Positions 14,201-24,249 are shown, numbered from the stretch's first letter. The stretch is 64,000 bases of DNA from Symsagittifera roscoffensis (GCF_963678635.1 NC_087065.1:53079858-53143857), one strand, 5' to 3'. Numbers and translations: made by a program. Notes: a model not told the origin generated them from the sequence alone.

Positions 14201-17200
14201 AACCCGGTAAGGTGCGCCGAGTCCTCAATGGGGCATCGAAGTGTCATGGCGCTTCCTTAAACAAATCTCTGTTGGTTAGCCCGGATCTCCTTCAAAACCT
14301 CATATTTGTACTTTTAAGATTCCGTCAGCATAAATACGCCGTTTCAGCTGACATTGAAGCGATGTTTTTACAGGTTGGAGTCCGTGAAGAAGATCAACCT
14401 TCTCTTCGTTTTTTGTGGCGGGAGGACCCCGCATCAAGTGTGGTAGTTCACCAATATACGCGTCACATTTTTGGTGCTCGTGACTCGCCGACTTGTGCGA
14501 ATTTTGCTTTGCAGAAGACTGCATCGGATAATCAAGCTGAGTACCCCGAAGCTGCTTCGGCTGTTGTCCAGAAATTTTATATGGATGATTATCTGGATTC
14601 TTTTCAAAACAGGGATGACGCCTTGAAAATAGGTAGGGATTTAATCTCATTGCTTAAACCAGGTGGGTTTTGTCTGACAAAATTTGTCAGCAACGTGCCC
14701 GACGTAACAACCGCTCTTGATCCGGACAACCGTGAGTCCAATTTCTCTGTTAAAGATATTTGTGCGAGTCCAGACCAGTCGTCGCATGTTCTCGGTCTCA
14801 AGTGGGATCACGTAAAAGATACCTTAGTCGTTATTAGAGGGGTTGATCGTCCACTAGACAAAGCAATCACTCAGCGTACCGTGTTGAGTTTTGTTTCCTC
14901 TGTTTTTGATCCAATTGGGTTAGTGGCTCCGTATACCGTGAAGGCTCGCCTTCTATTAAAAGATATCTGGCGAATCAGCGGTCAAAAATGGGACGATGAT
15001 CTGCCAGAGGAAATCAAAAAGCAATTCCTTGAGTGGCACTCAGGTCTTCATTTGTTAGGTTCTCTGACAATACCTCGCAGCTATTTCACTGAACCTTTCG
15101 ACCGAATAGAACTTCACATGTTCGGTGATAGTTCGCAGGATGTTTTCTGTGCCGTCGCTTTCCTTCGTGCGCGACTTGTTAGCTCCCATCAGACCGAATT
15201 AGCCTTTGTGTTTGGCAAAGCCCGCGTCGCGCCTATAAAAGCGCTTTCTATTCCAAAGTTAGAGCTTCAAGCGGCTCTTTTTGCAACCCGCTTAAAAGAA
15301 GAAATTTTGAAAGGTCTCACTTTCAAAGTTACGGATATTTTCATGTGGACAGATAGTACCACTGTTCTCCAGTGGCTTCACTCTTGTAGTAAACTACCCG
15401 TTTTTGTTGGTAATCGCACTGGTGAGATTCTGGAGTCTACACCACTGATCAGTGGCATCACATACTTAGCGGTGATAACCCAGCTGATACCGGTACACGA
15501 GGGATTTCTTCGGAAGCCCTCAAGAAAAGCAGCTGGGTTAATGGCCCTAGTATATTGAGAACAACTGATAGGCCGTTCAAGCCCGATACAAGGGTTATTG
15601 ATAAAATAAGACTCAAAGGACCATCATGTGATATCGACATTTGTCTGGAAAACTCGTCAATATTCGTCGTCGATGTTTTGACAGAAAAAAATCTTCCCTT
15701 CGGAAAATGGGAGAGATTCAATTCAATTGTAAAATACAAACGCGCAGTAGCATTTTTGTTAAGATAGTTGCCATCCCATAAACATTTCCGGTCGAGTATA
15801 TTAGAAATTAAAGACCCGTCTGAAATGGATATTGCTGAACAGAAGCTCATTTACCTGTCCCAGGGTGAGACATTCCCTAGTGAGCTAAAACTACTAAGAT
15901 CCGGTAAAGTTATCACGAGGAATAGTCGGATCGCCAAGTATTCGCCGTTCATTGGACCAGCTGGCATCCTTCGCTCGACTGGGCGCATCAGCCGCTTGGT
16001 TTATTCCGATTTCGATAGCAAGCATCCGATTATACTTGATGCACGTCATGCGGTTGTTCGGTTATTGGTTCAGTTCTTGCACGTTAGGAATTTCCATCAA
16101 GGCTTGGATTACATGCGTGCGGTGGTTAACTTGAAGTACGTAGTGTTAATTTGCGATGGTTGCTGCGAAACATTGAAAATACTTGCGTTGCTTGCCGAAA
16201 ACGCAAAGCGCAAACAGTAACTCATATTATGGCTGATCTGCCCATTGAAAGGCTGGGTTACAAGCAACCTCCTTTCACTAACACAGGTGTCGACTACTTT
16301 GGACCGTTCCTAGTTCCAATCCGGAGAAGTACGGAAAAGAGGTGGGGTTTTTTGTTCACCTGTCTCACCACTAGAGCGGTGCATGTTGAAGTGGTCCCCT
16401 CGCTCGACACAAGCTCTTGTGTGATGGGCGTAGAGAGGTTTATTGCACGTCGCGGTACTCCGACTACCATCATGTCCGACAACGGAACGAACTTTGTTGG
16501 CGCTCAGAAAGAGCTCTTAGCTTGCATTGAGAGTTGGAACAAGCTCGCACCCGCTGTTTTTGTTCAAAAAGGGATCAAGTGGAAATTCAATCCACCCAGC
16601 GCACCGCACCATGGTGGCTCCTGGGAGCGATTAGTTCGGAGTGTCAAGCGCGTTTTGTATGACATCTTAGGCAACAGAAGAGTAACTGAGGAGGTGCTAA
16701 GAACCACGCTGTGCCTTGTTGAGCAATCACTCAACGCTAGACCGATAACAGCCGTTAGTTCCGATCCGCTAGATCTAGAGGCGTTGACCCCGAATCATTT
16801 TATCCTTGGTCAACACGCAGCGAGTTTTCCGCCGCTAAGTTTCGAAGAAAACTTCGACCATAAGAAGCGTTTCGCCAGAGCGCAATCATACGCTAACGCA
16901 ATATGGACACGGTGGATGCAGGAATTCGTTCCTTCCCTCAATAGGAGGGCAAAGTGGCACAACCAGTCAGAAGTTAAGTTGAAAGCCGGCGACTTGGTTT
17001 GGGTCATAGAGCCTGACACTCCACGTGGACATTATCCACTCGCACGTATCCTAAAACTGCACTATGGCAAGGACGGATGCGCGAGATCCGCCGACATAAA
17101 GACCGTTACGAGCGAACTGACCCGTCCGACCGTAAAGCTCGCTCCCGTTCTTCCTTGTTTAGGGGTGGAGGATGTTGCAGCGCAAATATAAACGCAAATG

Positions 17201-19188
17201 TGCGAGAGTATAAAGGCATAAAATTGAACCAAAATGTAACAGCCATAGGCACAGTTGGCCAAGCGGACTAAGACAAAGTAACGTAACATAACAGTTGACG
17301 TAGGTTCGAGTCCCCCACCTGCCCATGTATTAATATACTGAAAAAGGGGTTATATCCTATTTTAACTGTTTTTTATTCTAATTCGGTTCAGCCTTGACTA
17401 AGGCTGACCGCTAAAAAAGAGCAATTTGTCTCAAGGACATTACCGACCGGTTCTTGTGGCTAGCTTGCGCCAATTTGTTATTAAAGCTGTGAATTGGTGA
17501 CGAATATTATTGAAGTTATTGAAGTTATACCCGACCGAAAGGACGAGAAATTTGCCGATAAATTCTCTCGTTAAATTCAAATATTCGACTTCATATTTTT
17601 GATTTACGGAGATTAGGCGCACAGGGGGTGAAATGTGGCATCATATTAAAGACACATTGGCCTTGATTCGGATTTTTAAAAAATCAGTGAAGTTGCAATA
17701 AAGAGAGCGAAATGCGTAAATTACATTATTTTATCTATCAACACATAATTCTTTTATTTGAATCCCTAATTACACGCTTGAAACGAGGCAACACGATGCT
17801 ACTAAGGCAATATAGCAGAAAAAAAACGAACACATCCAAGCCCAAAAAACCTTTACAGCAAAAAAAAACTAAAACAAACTTGGATATTGCAAAGATTTTA
17901 AAGTACAGTTTCCTACACCATTAGGAATGAAAGAAACCGCAAAAACCAAAGCGGTAAAAAGGGATGAGTTTTCCAGAAATTAACTTGCTGCATGAACTAT
18001 GCGGATAAAGGGGACACACGATAGTCAGATAATTTCTTACCAGAAACAATTTCGCAAAAAAATACAGGTTCACAAAAAAATAGGAAAATAGGAGCATAAG
18101 AGAAACAGTGAATAGGGGGGAGAGCGGACCCCCCCCAGGGATTCGACCCCCTGCCGACCCAAAAGGTCCCCTTCTCAACTATTTTGAGATATCCATTTTT
18201 AGCTAACGAACCATAACAATTTTTTAATAGCACCTTTGGCGCCAATATATATATATACTAATTTTAAGGTATGAGCGCGCGCCGAAAAAACGCAATTTTT
18301 TGGTAAAATTTTCCAAAAAAAACCTAATAACTTTTTTTGACCTGTTTTTCAAAATTTTGCCTGAGGGGCGAAAATTTTAGGCCAAAACGGACTTTTTAGT
18401 ATTTTGGGGGAGCTCGGGAAATAAATTTTATCGGTCTAAAAAAAGTCAAAATTTTGAAACTTTTTCTACCATTGACAATTTCAGTAATATTTTGTCGTTT
18501 TAGGATTTTAAAAAAAGCATTAATTCTTGTTGACCGTAGGGACATCAAACTGTAGAATAATATTCACTAAAATTGTTACAAGCTTCAACACGAATGAAAA
18601 AAAAAAGAATTAAAATCTTTTTAGCGTCTGAAAATCTGAAGTTTTAGTGGCATTTGTGAATTCGTTTAACCCAACTCACGCCAAATACATTCGGTAACAC
18701 ATAAATTCACTCGAAACAAGCGTCAACGCAGAGGCGAAGTGGTACTTGTGGCGCGTATATAGCAAACACCCGGAGACTTCAACTGACCTGTGAGAATTTT
18801 TTTGCAGCGTCTGCAGATTTGTTCACATCTGGATGGTACTTTTTGGCCAGGTCGTAGTACGCCTTTTGGGAACCTCTTTAAATATCCCCCCTATGGTGCC
18901 TACTCAAAATGATCAAACCCTACAAAGGACTAATTCAACGGTTCAGCATATGCGAATTTGGTATCTAGAATGGAATGCTCCCTTTTGAAATAGGGTAGAA
19001 TATTTAAAGAGATCCCCTTCCTTTTTGATATCTTTCTCAGATGAACTTCTGTTCACACCCAGCACATTGTAGTAGTCGATTTGCAACAGGTGTCTGGACA
19101 GACTGATTTTCCTCCGCTGAATGACACGCGACAGGGGATTACCATACAAACGATGACCTCGCAGCAAACACTGACATGCCAAACTCAT
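1634..19188 (-). CDS. DNAJA3: DNAJA3/Tid1-like mitochondrial DnaJ co-chaperone, four exons
   Basis: A class I (type A) Hsp40 that would stimulate the ATPase of mitochondrial Hsp70 and hand it substrates. I join exons 19188-19021, 18862-18788, 8416-7847 and 2224-1634 into 467 codons, close to animal DNAJA3 proteins (about 480). In order: an Arg-rich N-terminus without acidic residues (about 1-36, probable mitochondrial presequence); a J domain (about 37-105) with HPD in exon 2; a Gly/Ser-rich linker; four CxxCxGxG zinc motifs; and the substrate-binding C-terminal domains, including LGG. Every exon junction falls between codons. Introns 2 and 3 have GT-AG ends; intron 1 does not and is discussed separately. 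I chose the ATG at 19188 because a pyrimidine-rich acceptor ending in CAG sits just upstream (about 19202), which suggests a 5' UTR exon and excludes the longer frame starting at 19245. No frame is broken, so the gene looks functional. Confidence 0.88.
4424..4492 (+). repeat. tRNA-like relic
   Basis: Contains a box-A-like stretch (TGGCGCATCGGTAG) and a box-B-like GGGTTCAAATC, spaced as in a tRNA. The T stem and anticodon stem do not pair well, so I read it as a degenerate tRNA-derived repeat and not a working tRNA. Confidence 0.35.
4700..4741. repeat. Two tandem 21-bp units
   Basis: The 21-bp unit beginning CACGTGAATTGTAGAG is repeated twice exactly. A partial third copy (TTGTAGAGAG) follows. 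Confidence 0.8.
5762..6535. repeat. Dispersed repeat family A, copy 1
   Basis: Starts at the hairpin GCGAAGCGGAGCTTCGC and ends at a CTAGTACCCG..ACCCTTGC block. The interior, with ACGACCCATCCAA and CTTCATG segments, is recognisably shared with 22823-23272, 23797-24622 and, more weakly, 32320-32690. It has no coding capacity. Confidence 0.6.
7138..7212 (-). repeat. tRNA-like sequence (possibly Arg-CCT derived)
   Basis: On the minus strand there is a box-A-like GTGGTGTAGAAG, an anticodon-loop-like CTCCTAG and a box-B-like GGGTTTGATTCC in the right order and spacing. The anticodon stem has mismatches. Likely a tRNA pseudogene or SINE head. It lies inside DNAJA3 intron 3, in the same orientation as the gene. 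Confidence 0.4.
7316..7377 (-). pseudogene. 62-bp duplicate of DNAJA3 exon 3 in intron 3
   Basis: Matches 8146-8207 in exon 3 at 59 of 62 positions by my count. It encodes the same SARASGSSIFDSIINAM region. No splice sites border it. It is a short stray duplication about 0.5 kb downstream of the parent exon, in the same orientation. Confidence 0.8.
7847..8416 (-). CDS. DNAJA3: DNAJA3-like exon 3 (end of J domain, G/S linker, zinc-finger region)
   Basis: One hundred and ninety codons. It opens with ISEAYEVLSDSNKRRQFDSYG, the last J-domain helix, followed by a Ser/Gly-rich linker with an FGNFG stretch. Then come four zinc-binding repeats: CSTCGGRG, CSTCNGSG, CSKCGGSG and CPTCNGQG, the signature of type A DnaJ proteins. 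The exon ends NVDIK with donor AAG|GTGCGC, which joins in phase to VPPGIEDG of exon 4. The acceptor TTGTAG|ATTTCG is canonical. Confidence 0.92.
8690..9962. repeat. Diverged minisatellite, about eight units of 155-177 bp
   Basis: A block resembling 'cgtcatatctcgaaaact' recurs near 8876, 9034, 9194, 9371, 9531, 9697 and 9864. Each is followed by 'gatttgagcagtcat', then a 'gcaaccc..gacagcaccc' block, then an A/T-rich tract ending 'ctgaaaaattttgaaaaa'. The copies are strongly diverged. The array ends about 220 bp before the BEL insertion. Confidence 0.8.
10183..10635 (+). repeat. BEL 5' LTR
   Basis: 453 bp, TGTTGAACCGC to GGCGCACA. Near-identical to 17173-17623. Contains a tRNA-like segment at 10259-10334. 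The U5 side includes TTAAATTCAAATATTCGAC. Confidence 0.95.
10259..10334 (+). other. tRNA-like segment inside the BEL LTR
   Basis: Contains box-A-like TTGGCCAAGCGG and a perfect box B GGTTCGAGTCC about 48 nt apart, the spacing of a long-variable-arm (Leu/Ser type) tRNA. GGCA near the start of the 3' LTR copy can pair with TGCC at the end. The anticodon region is scrambled. The same segment is present in the 3' LTR. Confidence 0.65.
10639..10658 (+). other. BEL primer-binding site
   Basis: TGGCGCCCCACAAGGGACCG begins three bases after the LTR end. It starts with TGG, complementary to a tRNA CCA tail. I cannot name the primer tRNA. It does not correspond to the tRNA-like segment in the LTR. Confidence 0.7.
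10865..10893. repeat. Poly-C tract
   Basis: Almost pure C, about 29 bp with two T interruptions, in the BEL leader between the primer site and gag. Its length is likely to be unreliable in sequencing. Confidence 0.85.
11010..12468 (+). pseudogene. gag: BEL gag (broken)
   Basis: Structural protein of the BEL element. I start it at the ATG at 11010 (MATTAEAASG). The frame then needs a shift near 11060 to reach a Lys/Glu-rich coiled coil (about 11119-11310: KKQQEELERQ, EELAEVHRKK). An in-frame TAG follows at 11311-11313. Downstream lies a long Ser/Pro/Val/Gln-rich region (11437-12250), then the start of the DUF1759-type gag domain with LTQFDGNPLNWHEWFGQF. An in-frame TAA at 12466-12468 separates it from pol, which continues the same domain in the same frame. 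In intact BEL elements gag and pol are one reading frame, so this stop is damage and not a true gene end. Confidence 0.85.
12481..17191 (+). pseudogene. pol: BEL pol: protease, reverse transcriptase, RNase H, integrase (broken)
   Basis: Segments 12481-15558, 15455-15767, 15768-16220 and 16151-17191 together give a full BEL pol. In order: the rest of the DUF1759 domain; Cys/His knuckles (CSVCKGQHALWNC and two more, about 12950-13140); an aspartic protease with DSAST (about 13342); reverse transcriptase with YMDDYLDS (about 14577), the hallmark of BEL/Pao; RNase H (about 15110-15460); and an integrase with GVDYFGPF, SDNGTNF and GGSWERLVR carrying the catalytic D, D and E (16250-16650). Breaks are a frameshift near 15455, TAG at 15765-15767 and a frameshift near 16150. 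The protein ends inside the 3' LTR, whose first 19 bases encode its last residues. Confidence 0.93.
17173..17623 (+). repeat. BEL 3' LTR
   Basis: 451 bp, TGTTGCAGCGC to GGCGCACA, followed by the GGGGG target duplication (17624-17628). The pol stop codon TAA (17189-17191) lies within it. A second copy of the tRNA-like segment is at 17248-17324. Confidence 0.95.
18108..18740. repeat. Dispersed repeat family B, diverged copy
   Basis: Shares in order: a G-run, GGGATTCGACCCCCTGCCGA, AAGGTCCCC, GGCGCC followed by TATATATACTA, GAGCGCGCGCCGAAAAAA, and a terminal GCAGAGGCGAAG. The same blocks occur at 26300-26815 and 28210-28775. The GGGTCGAATCCC on the minus strand looks like a pol III box B. Confidence 0.65.
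18788..18862 (-). CDS. DNAJA3: DNAJA3-like exon 2 (HPD motif of J domain)
   Basis: Twenty-five codons encoding AYYDLAKKYHPDVNKSADAA and ending KKFSQ. HPD is the invariant loop needed to stimulate Hsp70. The donor is CAG|GTCAGT, a strong canonical site. The 3' neighbour is the 10.4-kb intron 2, whose acceptor at 8417 leads directly into ISEAYEVLSD, the standard continuation of the J domain. Confidence 0.88.
18863..19020 (-). mobile_element. 158-bp inverted-repeat element acting as a non-canonical intron 1
   Basis: This segment separates two halves of the J domain, which fit together exactly once it is removed. Its ends are imperfect inverted repeats of about 20-25 bp sharing the core CTCTTTAAATAT (minus-strand start near 19010, end near 18876). 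The hexamer AAAAGG is present at both edges, like a target-site duplication. Because of that repeat the exact splice point can slide over six positions, but none of them gives GT-AG; the options include GA..AG and AG..AA. Left in the transcript, the segment would bring in a stop codon. It resembles a MITE that became an intron. The alternative is a recent insertion that disables this allele. Confidence 0.7.
19021..19188 (-). CDS. DNAJA3: DNAJA3-like exon 1 (presequence and start of J domain)
   Basis: Fifty-six codons. The first 36 or so hold many Arg and Ser residues and no Asp or Glu, as in mitochondrial presequences. Then comes the J-domain start DYYNVLGVNRSSSEKDIKK. The conserved J-domain helix breaks after Lys-Lys and resumes in exon 2 with AYYDLAKKYHPD. 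The genomic sequence after the last Lys codon is GAAGGGG, not GT, so the boundary was placed by protein homology. The longer open frame to 19245 runs through what looks like a splice acceptor. Confidence 0.8.
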
Positions 19189-20684
19189 ACACGAAACGAT
19201 CTGGAAAAAAAGAATCAACATGCTATTGCCATCCAACATACCCATCAGACAGCTGGAAAACTGCTAAGGAGCTCAAGGAAACATAAAAAAAAACAGAATC
19301 TATTTAATCTTGATTTCTATAACTAATTAAATAACCGTAAAGCACTACAATTATCAAGAAATTCAGTTAAGTTACCTGAAATTTATTGTCTTTTTCTGCT
19401 ATTTGTATTTGTTCATCTACCTTTACTGCCTTTAAAATCAGCAGGGTAATCAATTGTCAAACTACAAGCATAGACAGAATTTAATGATGAAATCAACAAA
19501 AAAAACACAAGAAAACACCAAAACCACATGTCATACATTGAAAGAGTTAACAACGAAACCAGCTTTTCTGCAACTAGCTAGTTTATCCTGTAGCTCAATG
19601 AGTCGTATCAAATTAAATCGTAAGAAAATTCAAGATACGTAAAATTAAAATACAAATATAACCAAGGATAGCCCCTTGCTGTGCAAGTAGTACAGAAAAT
19701 TCCGACTGCTAAAAAATCAAAAAACAAAATTTTGTTCAAATTTCAAGTTTTAAAAATTTTAGTTCATTCGGCAAGGAGCTGATCTGAATGAAAGCCTAGA
19801 AAACATGTTAACTCTATAGTAAGAGTACAATACACATAATTTATAACATACTGAATCAAAACAAAAAAAGCCATGACACTTTTTGCCGATCTTTTTTTTG
19901 GTTTTAATAGGATTTTTAGTTGTCAAAAAAGCGCTTAAAAAAGCTTCAAAAACCAATATTCCTAGAGTAAAACCAAAGTTTTTTCGTCCTATTTCCGTTT
20001 GCTAGGCCTGCACGCTCCTTTATCGCTCGAAACTAGACCAAAAATCAAAAAATTTCAAACTCTTTCTCTACACTGATAACTTCTTAAGAAAATTGTTATG
20101 TGGCGTTCTAATTACGACTGCAAGCTCTATGATATGATATATCACTGGACTATCCGACGATTTTAGGTTCTCCCCTGTTTTTCGAGGAAAACAAGAAAAA
20201 GCACACCTTGAATACGAAGTTCCTCCCCACAATTAGTCTCCCAGTAGTAGGACCAACGAGGATTCAGTTACATCATAATCAAAATTTGGCAAGCTAGCCA
20301 AAAAAAAGCGAAAGCCACTGAATCAATAAAAGATGTGTAGAAAAATATATCTACCAAAAATTCCATACATTTGTCTCAAATGATCTTTTTTTGAAGATAA
20401 AATTTGAAGCAAGACAAACACTTCCGTCAAATGAGCAAATTTAGGAAGAGGTTTCAGGCGATTTACCATTTGAAGAGAACAAAAACAGAATTAACGTTTC
20501 CAAAATAAAACCGTGTCCTACTGGTAACCCACACCTCAAAGCTAGGTTCCCGGTTTATACGTTTTATCCATTCCAAACACTCAAGTTTATCTATTTTACA
20601 AAAGGAATATTTGTTTTCTATTTGAAGCTTTGCATGGTATGAGAAATAATTAGAAAACAACTGAAATTTAAAAAATTCAAATTA
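19189..20684. other. Upstream region of DNAJA3-like gene, with repeat family C copy 1
   Basis: The first 20 bp or so are 5' UTR followed by a splice-acceptor-like CTTTTTTTCCAG on the minus strand (about 19203), so a non-coding first exon lies further right; I could not place it. From about 19905 to 20440 lies a dispersed repeat with copies at 21370-21990 and 27140-27510 and an inverted copy near 33780-34060. The shared blocks include CGCTCGAAA, CACTG, ACGACTG and CATACATTTGTCTC. Confidence 0.5.
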
Positions 20685-20891
20685 CCGACGTCAAAGTCAA
20701 AAAAAATTGGTATGATAACCGGTAACAATGTTTTTTTAAAATAAATTATACATGAAAGAGCTTCACAACATATATGCAACACCGGTAACATTACAGATGT
20801 TTCATATAAATTCTGACGCCTTTTCATGTATAATTAATAAAAAAACATTGTTGCCGGTTACCATACCAAGTTTTTGGTGACTTTGAAATCG
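20685..20891. repeat. Foldback (inverted-repeat) element, about 200 bp
   Basis: The left arm (20685-20756) and right arm (20822-20891) are reverse complements over about 70 bp with mismatches. Shared text includes TTGGTATG, TAACCGG, AACAATGTTTTTTTA and TTATACATGAAA. The loop is about 65 nt. It is probably a MITE or a transcribed hairpin. Confidence 0.8.
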
Positions 20892-22297
20892 GTTATTTGA
20901 AGCTTTTTATTTTCAAATTTTTTTCTAAATTTTTCACTCGGGCAAATAAAAAAAGATACGTTAATTATCTCAACATCTCTAGCATTTTAATTAACGGAAG
21001 GACAGGCTAGGCTTAACTTGATTTCACTGTAAAAAGTAGGAGCGAGTAACCGATAGCAATTTTGAGAAAAATTTTAGGATGTTTTAATTATTAATTTATT
21101 TTTCATTGCCCATAATTATTTCCAAAAACTACTCCACAAAAAGATTTTTTACACTTTGGTGTATACTGATCTGGCTCTGACTTTTCACGCTTCAGATTGT
21201 TATCAAGGTCGATAACCCGGAGATACATCAGGATTTTCAAACAAATTTCCTAGAAATAAGTGTTAACGTTGCATAAAACTCGAAAGATGAGGGCATGAAA
21301 AATTAATGCAACCAACCAAACAAAAATACAAAAAGCAATAACAGTTTGTAACAATTTCTTTGGTTTTAAGATTTTTTTGCTATCGAAATAACTTCAAGGG
21401 TTAATATTCCTGGAGTAAAACTAAGTTTTTACGTCTCATTTCCCTATGTTAAGCCTGCTCCCGCTCGCTTTATTCGCTCGAAATTAGACCAAAAATCAGA
21501 AACTTTTAAACTCTTGTTCTCTACACTGAAGAATTTTTCAGAACATTTTTTAAAATGATGTTCGAATAACGACTGAAAGGGCTTTGATAAGATATACCAC
21601 TCGACCCTTACCGACAATTGTATAAGCTCCCCTGATTTTTGGTGGAAAACAAAAAGAAAAACTTAAACACACCTGAATACATAGTTCATCCCCACTCTCA
21701 GTGGTCGGATCAACGTGGATGCCGATAAATCACAAGCAAGGTTTGACAAGCTAGCCGACAAAAAATGAAGGAGAACCACTTAACCAATTAAGTAAATAAC
21801 TTTCATCATAACCAAATAATAGAAAAATCAATAATCAATTTCAAGTGAAGAACCACTTGATCAATTAACTTAATCAATTTTTTGAGGAAAAAAATCAAAC
21901 ACTAGGTTTACCAATAATTTCATACATTTGTCTCGAAAAATTTTCTTTTGAAGCTCAAGTGTCAAGAAACACCACCTTTAGTGTCGAATAAGCATGGTAA
22001 TCAGATTAGGGAAGAGGTAATTAAGTTGATGAAGCTGTTGCAGACGCTTGTTCAGTCAAAAAATATATGCTGGAAAAATTAAGCACAAAATATTTCAATC
22101 GACAGAAACTTTTTCAGGCGAATGAAACTTCAAAGAAAAAAATTGAAATACATGAAAATAGAGTTGACAAAATTTCAACCTACAGAAAAACAAATTTCGA
22201 AAAATAAATAACTTAAAATGCAAACCTGCTCGAATTATGTCTTTTGGTTGACAAAAACAGTAAACGAGATGATTCAGTGATTCTGTAAGACAAGTCT
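20892..22297. repeat. Repeat family C copy 2 and flanks
   Basis: From about 21370 to 21990 is the second copy of the repeat at 19905-20440. Near 21140-21300 is a degraded copy of the hydrophobic ORF at 24797-25126: the bases GATAACCCGGAGATA and AATTAATGCAACCAACCA are common to both. No gene recognised. Confidence 0.55.
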
Positions 22298-24249
22298 ATG
22301 GCTGAAAAAGGTTAAGCTCCGATTTGATAACGCTGGTTGATCGCAAAAATAAACGCGCGTTGATCCACGTTTGCGATCAACGCTGATTGATCGCAAATGT
22401 GGTCGATGGCAACGTATACGCAAACCTACTTCACTTGGAACTGCTTACGCGGTATACATGCTCTCTTGTCATGGTTTAAAAAGGCTGAATATCGAATTAA
22501 TAAACCGGGGTCTTACTGGAAATTCCATGCCCGATTCATGTTTTTTTTTATCAATTATACACATTTAAATTTATCTATTATACACAAGGAACATTTATGT
22601 TTGACGTTTCACAAGATTTGAAAACTCTTTAATTTTCCAAGTGAATTATTTTCAAAAAACATTTGAAAATGAAACATTTCACAGTCCCCTTTTCAAATTC
22701 ATCAAAAATTTGGCATGGTAACAAGCCAGACTTCATAATTATTTGCAACATATGTAATCTTATGTCACATCTTAATTAACGAAAGGACATATTAAGCTCA
22801 ATTGGATGAAATTGTAAGACACAGAGGAGAAACCAAGCTTCGCAAAACTCGAAATGCCAAAAAACACATTGCGCTACAAGATAGTAAATGAAAAAAAAAA
22901 CAAATCAAAAAAATTTTCTGAAAAATTAAGTTGGAAAAAAATACTTGAAAAAATAAAAGAATAACAGTTGAAAAAAAATTACAGCTACAAAAACTTCATG
23001 TTTGTACCAGACGAAACACACAAACAGCGTTCAAATAATTGGAAATCATTTACACGGCGGCAACCAATTTTGGGTCGAAACCAGTTGAACCGAAAAGAAA
23101 ACTTGCCATAAAAATTTCATAACTTTTTAAAATTGTCACGACCCATCCAAACTGAAACAAATTATCGCATACGGATATTTTCCTCTCGGAATTACGCAAT
23201 ATAAAATAACTAAGTCAATACAACATGAAAAGTTTACAAACTCTAAAAAAAAACGAAAAAAAATGGAAAAACTCTATGGCTGAAAAAGGTTAAGCTCCGA
23301 TTTGATAACGCTGGTTGATCGCAAAAATAAACGCGCGTTGATCCACGTTTGCGATCAACGCTGATTGATTGCAAATGTGGTCGATGGCAACGTATACGCA
23401 AACCTACTTCACTTGGAATTGCTTACGCGGTATACATGCTCTCTTGTCATGGTTTAAAAAGGCTGAATATCGAATTAATAAACCGGGGTCTTACTGGAAA
23501 TTCCATGCCCGATTCATGTTTTTTTTATCAATTATACACATTTAAATTTATCTATTATACATAAGGAACATTTATGTTTGACGTTTCACAAGATTTGAAA
23601 ACTCTTTAATTTTCCAAGTGAATTATTTAAAAAAAAACATTTGAAAATGAAACATTTCACTCCCCTTTTCAAATTCATCAAAAACTTGGCATGGTAACAA
23701 GCCAGACTTCATAATTATATGCAACATATGTAATCTTATGTGGCATCTAAATTAACGAAAGGACAAATTAAGCTCAATTGGATGAAATTGTTTGACACAG
23801 AGGCGAATCCAAGCTTCGCATAACTCGAAATGCCAAAAAACACATTGCGCCACATGATAGTAAATGAAAAAAAAAACAAGTAAAAAAAAATGAAAAATTA
23901 AGTTGGAAAAAAATACGTGAAAAAATAAGAGAAGAATAACAGTTGAAAGTAAATCGCAGCTACAAAAACTTCATGTTTGTATCAGACGAAATTCACAAAC
24001 AGCGTTCAAAAAATTGGAAATCATTTACATGGCGGCAACCAATTTTGGGTCGAAACCAGTAGAGCCGAAAAGAAAACTTGCCATAAAAATTTCATAACTT
24101 TTTAAAATTGTCACGACCCATCCAAACTGAAACACATTATCGCATACGGATATTTTCCCCTCGGAATTACGCAATATAAAATTACTAAGTCAATACAACA
24201 TGAAAAGATTACAAACTCTAAAAAAAACGACAAAAAAAATGGAAAAACT
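22298..24249. repeat. Tandem duplication of a 975-bp unit
   Basis: Copy 1 runs about 22298-23272 and copy 2 about 23273-24249. Both start CTCTATGGCTGAAAAAGG or nearly so, and identity is high with scattered differences and small indels. Each unit contains an inverted-repeat cluster (GTTGATCGCAAA..TTTGCGATCAAC) and the start of repeat family A. The short open frames at 22371 and 23349 are the duplicated pair and look fortuitous. Confidence 0.9.

Larger units (their letters stand above)
10178..17628 (+). mobile_element. BEL/Pao LTR retrotransposon (complete, decayed)
   Basis: LTRs at 10183-10635 and 17173-17623 begin TGTTG and end CACA. They differ at roughly ten positions, about 98 percent identity by eye. 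The 5-bp target duplication GGGGG flanks both sides. Next to the left LTR is a primer-binding site, then gag and a single long pol with protease, reverse transcriptase, RNase H and integrase in BEL/Pao order. It lies in intron 2 of the DnaJ gene, antisense to it. At least three in-frame stops and three frameshifts show this copy cannot make a full polyprotein. Confidence 0.95.
8417..18787 (-). other. Intron 2 of the DNAJA3-like gene (10.4 kb)
   Basis: Canonical intron: donor GTCAGT at 18787, acceptor ending TTGTAG at 8417. It holds a 165-175 bp minisatellite (about 8690-9962), a complete BEL/Pao retroelement in the opposite orientation (10183-17623) and, at 18108-18740, a diverged copy of a dispersed repeat found again near 26.3 and 28.2 kb. 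About 7.4 kb of its length is the nested element. Confidence 0.85.

Noticed and set aside
18943-19245. DnaJ start at 19245 with a 19-residue longer N-terminus
   Set aside because: The extra stretch spans a pyrimidine-rich tract ending in CAG, a likely splice acceptor, and would put a hydrophobic segment before the presequence.
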